Source of the DNA: Pusillimonas sp. T2
GTDB lineage: Bacteria > Pseudomonadota > Gammaproteobacteria > Burkholderiales > Burkholderiaceae_B
Direction: 5' to 3'
Assembly: GCF_002236805.1 (NCBI RefSeq)
Contig: NZ_NIQA01000001.1
Location: forward strand, 372,001 to 436,000
DNA length: 64,000 nt
The translations under genes were made by a program, and so were the position numbers. The notes beneath the pieces are model-generated. The model saw nothing but the letters and a program-made list of their open reading frames with translations. It was not told the origin of the DNA and did no database searches. Below are positions 48,693-57,343 of the stretch, in pieces (position 1 is the stretch's first letter; each line of letters starts with the position of its first letter).

Positions 48693-50432
48693 ATGCTGCA
48701 CTACACGCCCCCTTCACAAGACCTCGCCTTCATACTGAACGATGTTCTTGACGCCAATGCCGTACTATCGGCGCTTCCTCGTTACAACGGGGTAAGTACC
48801 GACGTACTGCTGCAAATTGCCGACGAAGCGGGGCGTTTTGCCGCCGAACAGGTGCTGCCGTTAAACCACGCCGCAGACCAATCGGGTTGCACTTGGGAAA
48901 ATGGCAAAGTGCAGACGCCCCCGGGCTTTAAACAAGCCTATGCTAAATATTGCGAATTGGGTTGGCCCTCGATGTGCGCCGACGAAGCCGACGGTGGGCA
49001 AGCCTTACCCCGTTTGGTATTCAGTATCACCAACGAAATCCTCTCGGCCGCCAGTCATGCTTTTGTCATGTATGCGGCCATCCATCATTGCGCATCGGCC
49101 TGCCTGCGGCATAGCGCAACCGAAAGCCTGCAACGCCGTTGGTTGCCCTTGCTGGCCACCGGCGAAGTCACCAGTTCCATGTGCATGACCGAGCCTCACG
49201 CCGGATCCGACATCGGGCTACTAACAACGCGCGCAGAGCCTACGCCAGACGGCAGCTACCTAATTTCCGGACAGAAAATTTTTGCCAGCGGCGGCGACCA
49301 CGATCTGACCGAAAACATTGCGCATCTGGTACTCGCTCGCATCGCTGGCGCTCCTTCCGGGTCACGTGGGCTCAGCCTGTTCCTGGTACCTAAAATACTC
49401 GACGACGGCCAACCCAACCCCATTTTTTGCGATGGTATCGAACACAAAATGGGGTTGCACGGCAGCGCCACGTGCAGCTTACGTTTCGAGTCGGCCCGAG
49501 GCTGGCTGGTCGGCGAGCCCAATAAAGGGCTGGCCGCAATGTTCCCCATGATGAACGAAGCCCGGCTGCTGTCCGGCCTCCAGGCCCTGGGCATCAGCGA
49601 CCTGGCTTTTCAGAACGCGCTAGCTTACGCCCAAGATCGCAGACAAGGTCGTGCCGCAAACAAAGGCCAACCCGCACCCATCATTCATCATCCCGACGTG
49701 CAGCGTATGCTGCTCACGCAAAAGGCATTTATTGAGGGTGGGCGCACCTTTGTACACTGGGTGGCCTTGCTTATCGACCAGGCCGACTGGGCCACCGACG
49801 CCCAAACCCGCCAAGACACAACCGACCTGGTCGGGCTACTCACGCCCATCATCAAAGGCTTTCTGACCGAAAACGCACAAACCTGTACCTACAACGCGCT
49901 ACAGGTGTTCGGCGGGCATGGCTTTATTGCCGAAACCGGTATCGAGCAACTGGTGCGCGACGTACGCGTAACGACCATTTACGAAGGCACAACCAGCATT
50001 CAGGCGCACGACCTGCTGACGCGCAAAGTGCTGGCCGACGACGGCCGTCGGCTGGGCTTACTACTAGACAATATTCGAGACTGGGCAACATCACAAGCTA
50101 CCGAGCATGCCTGCTTTATCGAAGCGGCCCTGAATACAGCCGCCAAACTCGAAGCCGCGACCCAGCTGCTGGCAACGCGCTACAGCGAGGATACCGAACT
50201 GACTTTGCAAGCCAGTGTGGCTTATTTGCGCTTGGCTGGGCATAGCGTTCTGGCCTATGTGTGGGCGCGCAACGCTGTCGCCGCAGCCCAGGCCCCTGCT
50301 GCAAGCCTGTGGCATAAGGCAAAAATCGAGACCGCGCGGTTTTACGTCGAGCAATTGCTGCCCGAAGTCGACCAGCTAATGGCCGCCATTCAAGCGCCAG
50401 CGCGGCCATGGGCCGATGCGCTAGCCGCCTGA
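48693..50432 (+). CDS. acyl-CoA dehydrogenase (DmdC-like, long form)
   Basis: 579 residues, the long acyl-CoA dehydrogenase type. Contains MTEPHAGSDIGLL, ISGQKIFASGGDHDLTENI, and the active base in TTIYEGTTSIQAHDLL. It would introduce the 2,3-double bond into saturated arylpropanoyl-CoA, widening the pathway to dihydroferulate or phenylpropanoate. Its FAD electrons go to ETF, not encoded here. Last gene of the plus-strand operon. Confidence 0.88.
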   Translation: MLHYTPPSQDLAFILNDVLDANAVLSALPRYNGVSTDVLLQIADEAGRFAAEQVLPLNHAADQSGCTWENGKVQTPPGFKQAYAKYCELGWPSMCADEADGGQALPRLVFSITNEILSAASHAFVMYAAIHHCASACLRHSATESLQRRWLPLLATGEVTSSMCMTEPHAGSDIGLLTTRAEPTPDGSYLISGQKIFASGGDHDLTENIAHLVLARIAGAPSGSRGLSLFLVPKILDDGQPNPIFCDGIEHKMGLHGSATCSLRFESARGWLVGEPNKGLAAMFPMMNEARLLSGLQALGISDLAFQNALAYAQDRRQGRAANKGQPAPIIHHPDVQRMLLTQKAFIEGGRTFVHWVALLIDQADWATDAQTRQDTTDLVGLLTPIIKGFLTENAQTCTYNALQVFGGHGFIAETGIEQLVRDVRVTTIYEGTTSIQAHDLLTRKVLADDGRRLGLLLDNIRDWATSQATEHACFIEAALNTAAKLEAATQLLATRYSEDTELTLQASVAYLRLAGHSVLAYVWARNAVAAAQAPAASLWHKAKIETARFYVEQLLPEVDQLMAAIQAPARPWADALAA

Positions 50433-50528
50433 ACGGGATCAGCCGACTCTAATTTACCTACCCACCGGGCCATGGCCGCCCCATCAATGTTTGTGCGCGC
50501 CCGTCACCCGGCTGGACCCTAAGTCGGC

Positions 50529-50933
50529 CTATTTAAAGTAGGCCTTGAATTCGTCAGGTACGCTAGCGCCCTTAATGCCGCCATCTTCGGTGTACTGGGC
50601 CCACGCGCGCAGTTCGTGGCCCGTGGCTACCAGGCGGTCTCCGCATTTGACGGTGTAGGGCACACGAAAACGGCGCTCGGCCCATTCAATTTCGCCAGCC
50701 TCAATCGTAATTACATCGTCGTACGCGCCGGGCGAACGGAACTGGGCACCGACGTCGACCAACGGTGTAACGCCCTTGAGCTTGTGGCGGATGTCGCGCT
50801 GGCTTAAGCCACGACTACGCAGCAAGCCCTGGAACGTGCAATCGAACCAGTAAAAATAGTTGGGATAAAACACGATTCCGGCTTCATCACAATCACCCCA
50901 TTCGATGGTGACCTCTTTCGTGTACAAACTCAT
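50529..50933 (-). CDS. 4-hydroxybenzoyl-CoA thioesterase-family protein
   Basis: 134 residues, single hot-dog fold. The N-terminal WGDCDEAGIVFYPNYFYWFD has the catalytic aspartate (D16) in the 4HBT arrangement. It likely hydrolyses an aroyl-CoA (for example 4-hydroxybenzoyl- or vanilloyl-CoA). Convergent with the acyl-CoA dehydrogenase, 96 bp apart; AAGTCGGC and GCCGACT near the ends of that gap form a distant repeat only. Not in the same transcript as the ligase operon, but clearly part of the same functional block. Confidence 0.87.
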   Translation of the reverse strand: MSLYTKEVTIEWGDCDEAGIVFYPNYFYWFDCTFQGLLRSRGLSQRDIRHKLKGVTPLVDVGAQFRSPGAYDDVITIEAGEIEWAERRFRVPYTVKCGDRLVATGHELRAWAQYTEDGGIKGASVPDEFKAYFK

Positions 50934-51192
50934 GCGTCAAATCTCCGCCAAGCAAAAGGCATGATGATAGCGGGTAACTTTGCCCGACGTCATTTTTACA
51001 TTTATTTACCAATAGGCAAGCAAGCCGATCCACGCGCGTTCGAGCCCAAACTAAATGAAAAATGAATGAACTTGATTGAATTTAATTTATTTTCAAGACA
51101 AATTAGCCGAACTTAAAAAATCACCCCCCTTGCCTGCCTCTCGGGTCCTTACTACCATACAGTCCGGTTAATTATTTTTTGTGTGGATATCC

Positions 51193-52200
51193 ATGGAAGC
51201 AGTCGCCATTTCCCGTAACGAAACCGTCGGCGCAAACGACACAACAGACCGCTGGACGGTCAAGTCGGTACTTGCGCTTTACGAGCTGCCGTTTCCCGAA
51301 CTGATGTATCAGGCGCAAACCGTGCACCGACAGCACCACGACCCCAGTGCCGTGCAACTGTCCAGTCTGCTGTCCATCAAAACCGGTGGCTGCCCCGAAG
51401 ACTGCTCCTACTGTCCGCAGTCTTCGCGTTACGACACCCCCGTCGAAAAAGACGACCTGCTTCCAATCGAAGAAGTATTGCAAGCGGCGCGCGAAGCCAA
51501 AGCCAGCGGCGCACAACGGTTCTGCATGGGCGCCGCATGGCGATCGCCCAAAGCCCATCACATTGATGCCGTCGCCGACATGGTGCGGCAGGTCAAGGCG
51601 CTTGGCCTGGAAACCTGTGTAACGCTGGGTATGCTCAAAGACGGCCAGGCCGAACAGCTCAAAGCAGCCGGCCTCGACTACTACAACCACAACCTCGACA
51701 CATCACCCGAGTTCTACGGCGAGATCATCTCCACACGTACCTACCAAGACCGTCTCGATACCCTGGAGCGTGTACGCGACGCGGGCATCAACGTCTGCTG
51801 CGGTGGTATTGTCGGCTTAGGAGAATCGCGTCGCGAACGCGCCGGACTTATTGTGCAGCTGGCCAATATGTCGCCCTACCCCGACTCCGTCCCCATCAAT
51901 AACCTGGTCAAGGTTGAGGGCACGCCCCTGTACAACACTCCCGATATCGACCCGCTCGAATTCGTACGCACCATCGCCATTGCTCGCATCACCATGCCCA
52001 AAACCTACGTGCGCCTCTCGGCAGGGCGCGAAGAAATGAGCGACACCATGCAAACCCTGTGTTTCATGGCCGGCGCCAATTCCATTTTTTACGGCGAAAA
52101 ATTGCTGACCACAGGCAACCCTCAATTCGTCGAAGACCAGAAGCTCTTCGAACGTTTGGGCTTGCATGCCGACACTCACCACACGCACCAGCACAACTAA
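51193..52200 (+). CDS. bioB: biotin synthase
   Basis: 335 residues from the ATG at 51193; a GTG at 51181 would add four residues and neither has a clear Shine-Dalgarno. Radical SAM enzyme that inserts sulfur into dethiobiotin. The 4Fe-4S motif is [31 protein letters not shown] and [10 protein letters not shown] are present. Stands alone; no bioA, bioD or bioF nearby. The 247-bp AT-rich spacer upstream (50934-51180) must hold its promoter, but I see no convincing -35/-10 or BirA-type site. Confidence 0.96.
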   Translation: MEAVAISRNETVGANDTTDRWTVKSVLALYELPFPELMYQAQTVHRQHHDPSAVQLSSLLSIKTGGCPEDCSYCPQSSRYDTPVEKDDLLPIEEVLQAAREAKASGAQRFCMGAAWRSPKAHHIDAVADMVRQVKALGLETCVTLGMLKDGQAEQLKAAGLDYYNHNLDTSPEFYGEIISTRTYQDRLDTLERVRDAGINVCCGGIVGLGESRRERAGLIVQLANMSPYPDSVPINNLVKVEGTPLYNTPDIDPLEFVRTIAIARITMPKTYVRLSAGREEMSDTMQTLCFMAGANSIFYGEKLLTTGNPQFVEDQKLFERLGLHADTHHTHQHN

Positions 52201-52302
52201 ACACAACCCCCGTATGTTGCACCGCGCGGCGTGTCATCTCAAACACCCGGCGGCGCAAGATGCACTGGTCCGGCGACAGGCTTCGCACTGCAATAAAACA
52301 CC

Positions 52303-53145
52303 ATGTACACCCTTGCCCTGAGCATTTGCTGCAGTGTGGCCGTCTCTGTACTGCTGAAAATGGCCCGCAGCCGCGGGATCCATATCGGACAAGCCATCGC
52401 CGTCAACTATGCGGTGGCTTCGGCACTGTGCCTGGCACTGCTCAAGCCTTCTGTGTCCGCATTGCTCGTGCCTTCGAGCCATTGGCTGCTGCTCGTCGCA
52501 CTTGGGGTTGTGCTGCCCGCGGTATTTTTAATCATGGCGTCAGCCGTTCGGCATGCCGGCATTGTGCTAAGCGACGCCGCGCAACGGCTGTCATTGATTG
52601 TGCCGCTGCTGGCGGCATTTATCTGGTTTGGCGAGCCTTTAAGCACAACAAAACTGGTTGGGGTGATGCTGGCCCTGGCCGCACTGGCGGGGCTATTACT
52701 GCGACCTGCAGGGCAATTTACGCGCGGCCTGCCCACCATCGTCTGCCTGCTGGGTGTTTGGGTAGGCTACGGGGCCATCGACATCCTGTTCAAAGCCTTG
52801 GCCAAGCAAGGCCAGGCGTTCTCTACAACCCTTCTGGGTGCGTTCGTGCTGGCCGGTGTCATCATGTTTGCTGGGCTGGCACTGCGCCGCAGCCGCTGGA
52901 CGCTGGCCGGCATAGGCGGCGGCGTGGCACTGGGCCTGCTTAATTTCGGCAATATTTATTTTTATATTCGCGCCCACCAGACGTTTCCCGAGAACCCCAG
53001 TCTGGTGTTTGCATCGATGAATATCGGCGTTATCGTTTTGGGAACGTTAACCGGCGCTCTGCTATTCGGCGAACGGTTAACGACGCCAAACAAACTAGGG
53101 ATTGGGCTTGCTATCGGTGCTGTCTGGGTTCTGTTCCGGGCCTGA
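52303..53145 (+). CDS. EamA/DMT-family transporter
   Basis: 280 residues, about ten hydrophobic segments in two EamA repeats (roughly 1-135 and 150-280). LSDAAQRLSLIVPLLAAFIW in the first half and NIGVIVLGTLTGALLFGERL in the second are typical positions. Inner-membrane metabolite exporter or importer of unknown substrate. 102 bp after bioB; the last 51 bp overlap the convergent MFS gene. Confidence 0.85.
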   Translation: MYTLALSICCSVAVSVLLKMARSRGIHIGQAIAVNYAVASALCLALLKPSVSALLVPSSHWLLLVALGVVLPAVFLIMASAVRHAGIVLSDAAQRLSLIVPLLAAFIWFGEPLSTTKLVGVMLALAALAGLLLRPAGQFTRGLPTIVCLLGVWVGYGAIDILFKALAKQGQAFSTTLLGAFVLAGVIMFAGLALRRSRWTLAGIGGGVALGLLNFGNIYFYIRAHQTFPENPSLVFASMNIGVIVLGTLTGALLFGERLTTPNKLGIGLAIGAVWVLFRA

Positions 53146-54420
53146 CCCGGGCTCAGTCACGTCAATGCTGGTGTGCGAAATATCCGTTTCAAGATCGACG
53201 CGCGGGTCGAGCGCCGCGACGACCGGCGCTGTTTCCAGATCGGTCATGGGCACAAACTGTGTTGGCGCATCTTGACTGAGGTTTTGCCCGGTCACCGACT
53301 GCGGCCGAACATACAACACCAGAATGGCCGAACATACCGCCACGAACACAAAGAACATGTTGGGATTGATTTCGCGCATGATGCCGCCCACAACCAGCGG
53401 CCCCAGGCACGCACCCATACCGTACACCATAAGCAGCATGGCACTCAGCCCTACACGACGTTCGGGTTCGACGTTGTCGTTGGCAAATGCCGATGCGATG
53501 GGATACAGGGTGAACTGAAAAATGCCGAACACTGCCGAGATAACCAGCAACGCCCAATAAGGCAGCACAAACCAACCCCACAACGGCACGCTAACGACCA
53601 ACAGAACCATGGCGTTGAAACGCAACAACGAAGCCCGGTTCATTCGGTCGGCCAACCACCCCAGGGGCCACTGCGACACCAGGCCTGCGGCTACCGCAGC
53701 AGCTACAAACATGGCGACCTGATCGCCGGACAAGTTTTGTTTGTAGGCAAATACCGGCCCCAGCCCATAAAACGCGCCGGTTAGCGCACCGGTAAGAAAC
53801 ACCACGACCAGGCACATGGGCACGCGCGACAAGTAATAGCGCGGCATGATGGGCGCGGGCTCGAGAATAGCTGGGTGCAGCCGCCGCGTAAGGGCCACCG
53901 GCAACAAACACAAGGCAGAACACATCGCCGCAAAGATAAGCGGCTGATAGTCGAGATTGGGGAACAGCGTGAGCGAGAACTGCCCCAACACAGTACCCAA
54001 CCCCGAAAACACCATATAAAAAGCAAAGACACGACCACGCAAAGCATTGTCGGTTTGTTCGTTCAGCCAGTTCTCGATGACCATGAACTGCGTCACCATC
54101 GCCAGCCCCGCCAGAAAGCGCAGACCCACCCAAACCCAAAGGTTGTCGACGAGTGCCTGCGCCAACACGGCCACCGTGACCACGGCAGCCGACGACGCAT
54201 ATGCCCGGATATGCCCTACCCGGCCAATGAGTCGGTGGCCGTTTCGGGCCCCCAGTACCAAGCCCAGGTAGTACACCGCAATCAGGGCACCCACCCACAC
54301 TTCGGACACCTGAGCTTCGGCCAGACGGATGCCCAGGTAGGTGTTGAACAAACCTGTACCCAGCAACAGCAACAGCGTTGCAAGATACAACGAAAAAAAC
54401 GAGACAACGGCACCCATCAT
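53095..54420 (-). CDS. MFS transporter, YcaD-like
   Basis: 441 residues, about twelve membrane segments plus a hydrophilic acidic C-terminal tail of about 60 residues (from about residue 380). YLGLVLGARNGHRLIGRVGH in the 2-3 loop and ENWLNEQTDNALRGRVFAFY in the 4-5 loop resemble YcaD-type carriers. Two ATGs stand in tandem at the start; the first is taken. Substrate unknown. The stop lies inside the EamA gene on the opposite strand. Confidence 0.87.
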   Translation of the reverse strand: MMGAVVSFFSLYLATLLLLLGTGLFNTYLGIRLAEAQVSEVWVGALIAVYYLGLVLGARNGHRLIGRVGHIRAYASSAAVVTVAVLAQALVDNLWVWVGLRFLAGLAMVTQFMVIENWLNEQTDNALRGRVFAFYMVFSGLGTVLGQFSLTLFPNLDYQPLIFAAMCSALCLLPVALTRRLHPAILEPAPIMPRYYLSRVPMCLVVVFLTGALTGAFYGLGPVFAYKQNLSGDQVAMFVAAAVAAGLVSQWPLGWLADRMNRASLLRFNAMVLLVVSVPLWGWFVLPYWALLVISAVFGIFQFTLYPIASAFANDNVEPERRVGLSAMLLMVYGMGACLGPLVVGGIMREINPNMFFVFVAVCSAILVLYVRPQSVTGQNLSQDAPTQFVPMTDLETAPVVAALDPRVDLETDISHTSIDVTEPGSGPEQNPDSTDSKPNP

Positions 54421-54470
54421 GCCGTGATGATTCCTTGCGTGTTGATCATGCCTACCTTAAAAAAAAGCGA

Positions 54471-54974
54471 TTAAAGTTGCTTGAGCATGGTGGCGGCATC
54501 ACTTACCGCATAGCCACCGCCATTTTCAAGATTCAGCTGCGTAACAACGCCATTGTCGACCACCATGGAATAGCGCTGCGAGCGCACGCCAAGGCCCCGC
54601 TCGACCAGATCAAGTTCCAAGCCCAGAGCGCGCGTCCAGAGGCCACTGCCGTCGGCCATCATGCGGATACGGCCGTCGACTTTTTGATCACGGCCCCATG
54701 CGCCCATGACGAAAGCATCGTTAACGGCAACGCACCAGATTTCATCGATGCCTTTTGCTTTTAATGCATCGTGGTGTTCGAGGTAGCTGGGCACATGCTG
54801 GGCGGAACATGTCGGGGTAAACGCGCCAGGCACCGCAAACACGGCAATTTTCTTGCCCTTAACCAGTTCGGAAACCTTGAAGGCGTTAGGCCCCAGGCTG
54901 CAACCCTGCGTTTCGATTTCGATGAATTCGGTAAGTGTGCCTTCGGGAAGGGTGTCACCGGTTTTGATAGTCAT
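54471..54974 (-). CDS. peroxiredoxin, Prx5 type
   Basis: 167 residues. Peroxidatic cysteine C56 in PGAFTPTCSAQHVP, the Prx5/hybrid-peroxiredoxin signature, and WGRDQKVDGRIRMMADGSG. Reduces hydrogen peroxide and alkyl hydroperoxides with glutathione or glutaredoxin; no fused glutaredoxin domain is present. A further cysteine (about C82, in EIWCVAVND) is seen. CGGAGA is the Shine-Dalgarno. Downstream of nothing else in its direction until the MFS gene. Confidence 0.92.
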   Translation of the reverse strand: MTIKTGDTLPEGTLTEFIEIETQGCSLGPNAFKVSELVKGKKIAVFAVPGAFTPTCSAQHVPSYLEHHDALKAKGIDEIWCVAVNDAFVMGAWGRDQKVDGRIRMMADGSGLWTRALGLELDLVERGLGVRSQRYSMVVDNGVVTQLNLENGGGYAVSDAATMLKQL

Positions 54975-55106
54975 AGCGGTCTCCGAGATAAATCATTGAG
55001 AAAATAAACATTCTAATACCAGCACGTCATGGCCTTGTAACGCAACCCTGCCAGAATCGTGGTCTTGAAAAGCATACACGCCCGTTATTGCAACCGGACG
55101 ACACTC

Positions 55107-55502
55107 ATGATTCTGCCCAAGATTTCTGCAGCCATTTTATCGATGGCCACCTACGGGTCGGCCTATGCCGCCGCCGATCGCCAGTTGTGCATTTCGTTCG
55201 AACAATGGGTCGTTATGGCCGGCGCCACCAACGGCGCGGCCTGCGTGTTTGGCGCCGACCTGCCCGACGCCAATCTGCATCGGATGACCGCCCGACAAAA
55301 CTTTACGCGATTTGCCGAAGAGCACGATTTGACGCTGGAAGAGTTTGACCCACTGTTCGAACGGGGGGTTATTGAAGGCCAGACGCTCGTCAAGCGGCGC
55401 GCTGCGATCATCGTGCCGCGTCACGACCATCTGCTTCGTGGCTTTCATCATGACAAAGTCATTGACTACGCCAAAATCTGCGACGCGCTAAGCCCAAACT
55501 AA
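55107..55502 (+). CDS. small secreted protein of unknown function
   Basis: 131 residues from the ATG at 55107; an earlier TTG/ATG frame start would place extra charged residues before the signal peptide. Signal peptide about 1-20 (MILPKISAAILSMATYGSAY) with likely cleavage after YAA. The mature part has three cysteines (LCISFEQW, GAACVFGAD, AKICDALSP) and a histidine-rich patch (IVPRHDHLLRGFHHDKV) that could bind metal or heme. No family recognised. Lies alone between the peroxiredoxin and moaC. Confidence 0.6.
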   Translation: MILPKISAAILSMATYGSAYAAADRQLCISFEQWVVMAGATNGAACVFGADLPDANLHRMTARQNFTRFAEEHDLTLEEFDPLFERGVIEGQTLVKRRAAIIVPRHDHLLRGFHHDKVIDYAKICDALSPN

Positions 55503-55602
55503 CACAGAACGCACCCTGCGTTCAAAGCAGCACCCGAGCCGTCGAAGGGTATCGGCATTGCGTATATCATTAGTCTTTTATAAAGACAGCAATCCCGAGA
55601 CA

Positions 55603-56094
55603 ATGAACAAAGACGAAGCGCTCACCCTGAGCCACCTCGACGAATCCGGCCAGATCAAAATGGTCGATGTCGGCAACAAAGCCGCCACCCAACGCAGCGC
55701 CACCGCGCAGGGCCGCGTCAAAATGAGCGCACAGGCGTATGCCCTGCTCACCGCCAAAGACAACGCCAAGGGCGAAGTCCTGAACACGGCGCGGGTTGCA
55801 GGTATCCTGGCGGCAAAACGCTGCGCCGAGCTTATCCCGCTTTGCCACAGCCTGCCCCTCAGTTTTGCCGGTGTCGACTTCTCGCTAGACGATGCAACGC
55901 ACACTATTACCATTTCGGCCACCTGCCGTACCGACGCTAAAACCGGCGTCGAAATGGAGGCCATGACGGCCTGCAGCATTGCGGCACTAACGGTGTACGA
56001 TATGTGCAAAGCCGCCGACAAAGGCATCATTCTGGAAACCATCAGACTGATTCATAAATCCGGAGGAAAAAGCGGTGAGTGGCACAGCAATTAA
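55603..56094 (+). CDS. moaC: cyclic pyranopterin monophosphate synthase
   Basis: 163 residues from the ATG at 55603. Second step of Moco synthesis, paired with MoaA. LSHLDESGQIKMVDVGNKA, ELIPLCHSLPLS and KTGVEMEAMTACSIAALTVYDM are the MoaC hallmarks. A small perfect hairpin (GTCTTT-TAT-AAAGAC, 55573-55587) lies just upstream; no Moco riboswitch is seen. First gene of a moaC-moaD-moaE-moaB-moeA operon; overlaps moaD by 20 bp. Confidence 0.96.
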   Translation: MNKDEALTLSHLDESGQIKMVDVGNKAATQRSATAQGRVKMSAQAYALLTAKDNAKGEVLNTARVAGILAAKRCAELIPLCHSLPLSFAGVDFSLDDATHTITISATCRTDAKTGVEMEAMTACSIAALTVYDMCKAADKGIILETIRLIHKSGGKSGEWHSN

Positions 56095-56326
56095 CGTTCT
56101 TTATTTCGCTCAGGTCGCCGAACTAACTGGCACCCGCCTCGAGTCCTGGCCCCTGGCAGAGGCGGTTTCGGGCGCCCAATGGCTCGAACAACTCGAAGCC
56201 CGATACCCTCAATTGGCACCGACCCAACGCCTCAAACTGGCCGTCAACCAGTTTCATGTCAAGCATTCGGTCATCATCAATCCAGGTGACGAGGTCGCGG
56301 TGTTCGAACCCGTAACAGGGGGCTGA
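56075..56326 (+). CDS. moaD: molybdopterin synthase sulfur carrier subunit
   Basis: 83 residues from a GTG start, with GGAGG upstream inside moaC. Ubiquitin-like fold (INVLYFAQVAELTG at the start, NPGDEVAVFEPVTGG at the end) with the C-terminal GG that becomes the thiocarboxylate. Overlaps moaC by 20 bp and is 1 bp from moaE. Confidence 0.95.
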   Translation: MSGTAINVLYFAQVAELTGTRLESWPLAEAVSGAQWLEQLEARYPQLAPTQRLKLAVNQFHVKHSVIINPGDEVAVFEPVTGG

Positions 56327-56327
56327 T

Positions 56328-56813
56328 ATGGTTATTGTCCAGACCGAAGATTTCAACGCGGCCGAACTCACAGCAGCGCTGCGCGCCCGCAACGCCGGCC
56401 AGGCCGGCGCGTTGGTAACGTTTACCGGCTATGTACGCGACTACGCCGAAGATCAAGGCACGCGCACGCTGTTTCTTGAGCACTACCCGGGCATGTGCGA
56501 GCGCGAAATTGCCGACATATGCCAACAGGCCGTCGAACGCTGGCAGGTTCCCGAACCCACTGTCGTTCATCGCGTTGGCGAATTGCACAACAGCGAACAG
56601 ATTGTGTACGTGGGCGTTGCCAGCGCACACCGCGGCGATGCGTTTCGGGCTTGCGAATTCATTATCGACGCCCTGAAAACCCGCGCGCCATTCTGGAAGC
56701 GTGAAACACTTGCCTCAGGAGAACGTTTCTGGGTGCAACAGCGCGAGTCCGACGCCGACAAAACTGCCCAATGGGCGCACGACACACCACACAACACCAA
56801 GGAGTCATCGTGA
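56328..56813 (+). CDS. moaE: molybdopterin synthase catalytic subunit
   Basis: 161 residues. ALVTFTGYVRDYA, LFLEHYPGMCEREI, HRVGELHNSEQIVYVGVASA, HRGDAFRACEFIIDALK and APFWKRE (catalytic lysine) cover the MoaE motifs. Converts cPMP to molybdopterin with MoaD thiocarboxylate. Stop overlaps the moaB GTG by 4 bp. Confidence 0.96.
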   Translation: MVIVQTEDFNAAELTAALRARNAGQAGALVTFTGYVRDYAEDQGTRTLFLEHYPGMCEREIADICQQAVERWQVPEPTVVHRVGELHNSEQIVYVGVASAHRGDAFRACEFIIDALKTRAPFWKRETLASGERFWVQQRESDADKTAQWAHDTPHNTKESS

Positions 56814-57343
56814 GTAAAACCGATACCCAAGCCCCGAAGGTGGCCCTGAACTGCGCGGTGCTGACCATTTCCGACACGCGTACACCAGACAACGACACGT
56901 CGGGCGACTACCTTAACCATGCCCTGACTGAAGCTGGCCACCGTTGTGTGCGCCGCGACATCAGCAGCGGCAACATTTACCATATCCGCAAAATTATCAG
57001 CGACTGGGTCGCCGATCCCGACATCAACATTATTCTTACCAACGGCGGCACGGGGTTTTCTCATCAAAAATCAACCGGTGCGGCCATTACGCCGTTGCTC
57101 GACATGACCATTGCCGGGTTTGGCGAGCTGTTCCGCCATTTGTCGTATCTTGACATCGGCACATCTACGCTACAGTCAGACGCCTTTGCCGGAGCCGCCA
57201 ACAATACCCTTATCTTTTGTATGCCGGGCTCGACCAGCGCCTGCCACACCGCCTGGGAGCGCATCATCAAAGAACAGCTCGACAGCACGCACCGCCCCTG
57301 CAACTTTGCCACTCATTACCTTAAGCCCGGAAACAAGTCATGA
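56810..57343 (+). CDS. moaB: MoaB-family protein with altered active-site motif
   Basis: 177 residues from the GTG overlapping moaE, with AAGGAG upstream. MogA/MoaB fold: CAVLTISDTRTPDNDTSG, IILTNGGTGFSH, IAGFGELFRHLSYLDIGTST, IFCMPGSTSACHTAW. Where relatives have an aspartate after GGTG (MogA GPARRD, E. coli MoaB GLTAGD) this protein reads GFSHQK, and the usual QSRA is QSDA. Adenylyltransferase activity is therefore doubtful; MogA at 5.9 kb keeps the motif. May bind molybdopterin without catalysis. Confidence 0.9.
   Translation: MSKTDTQAPKVALNCAVLTISDTRTPDNDTSGDYLNHALTEAGHRCVRRDISSGNIYHIRKIISDWVADPDINIILTNGGTGFSHQKSTGAAITPLLDMTIAGFGELFRHLSYLDIGTSTLQSDAFAGAANNTLIFCMPGSTSACHTAWERIIKEQLDSTHRPCNFATHYLKPGNKS

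Noticed and set aside
50433-50528. Terminator between acyl-CoA dehydrogenase and thioesterase genes
   Set aside because: The GCCGACT/AGTCGGC arms are about 70 bases apart and no T run follows; too weak to call.
55503-55602. Moco riboswitch before moaC
   Set aside because: Only a small 6-bp hairpin is present; the large conserved structure is not seen and is not expected in this group.
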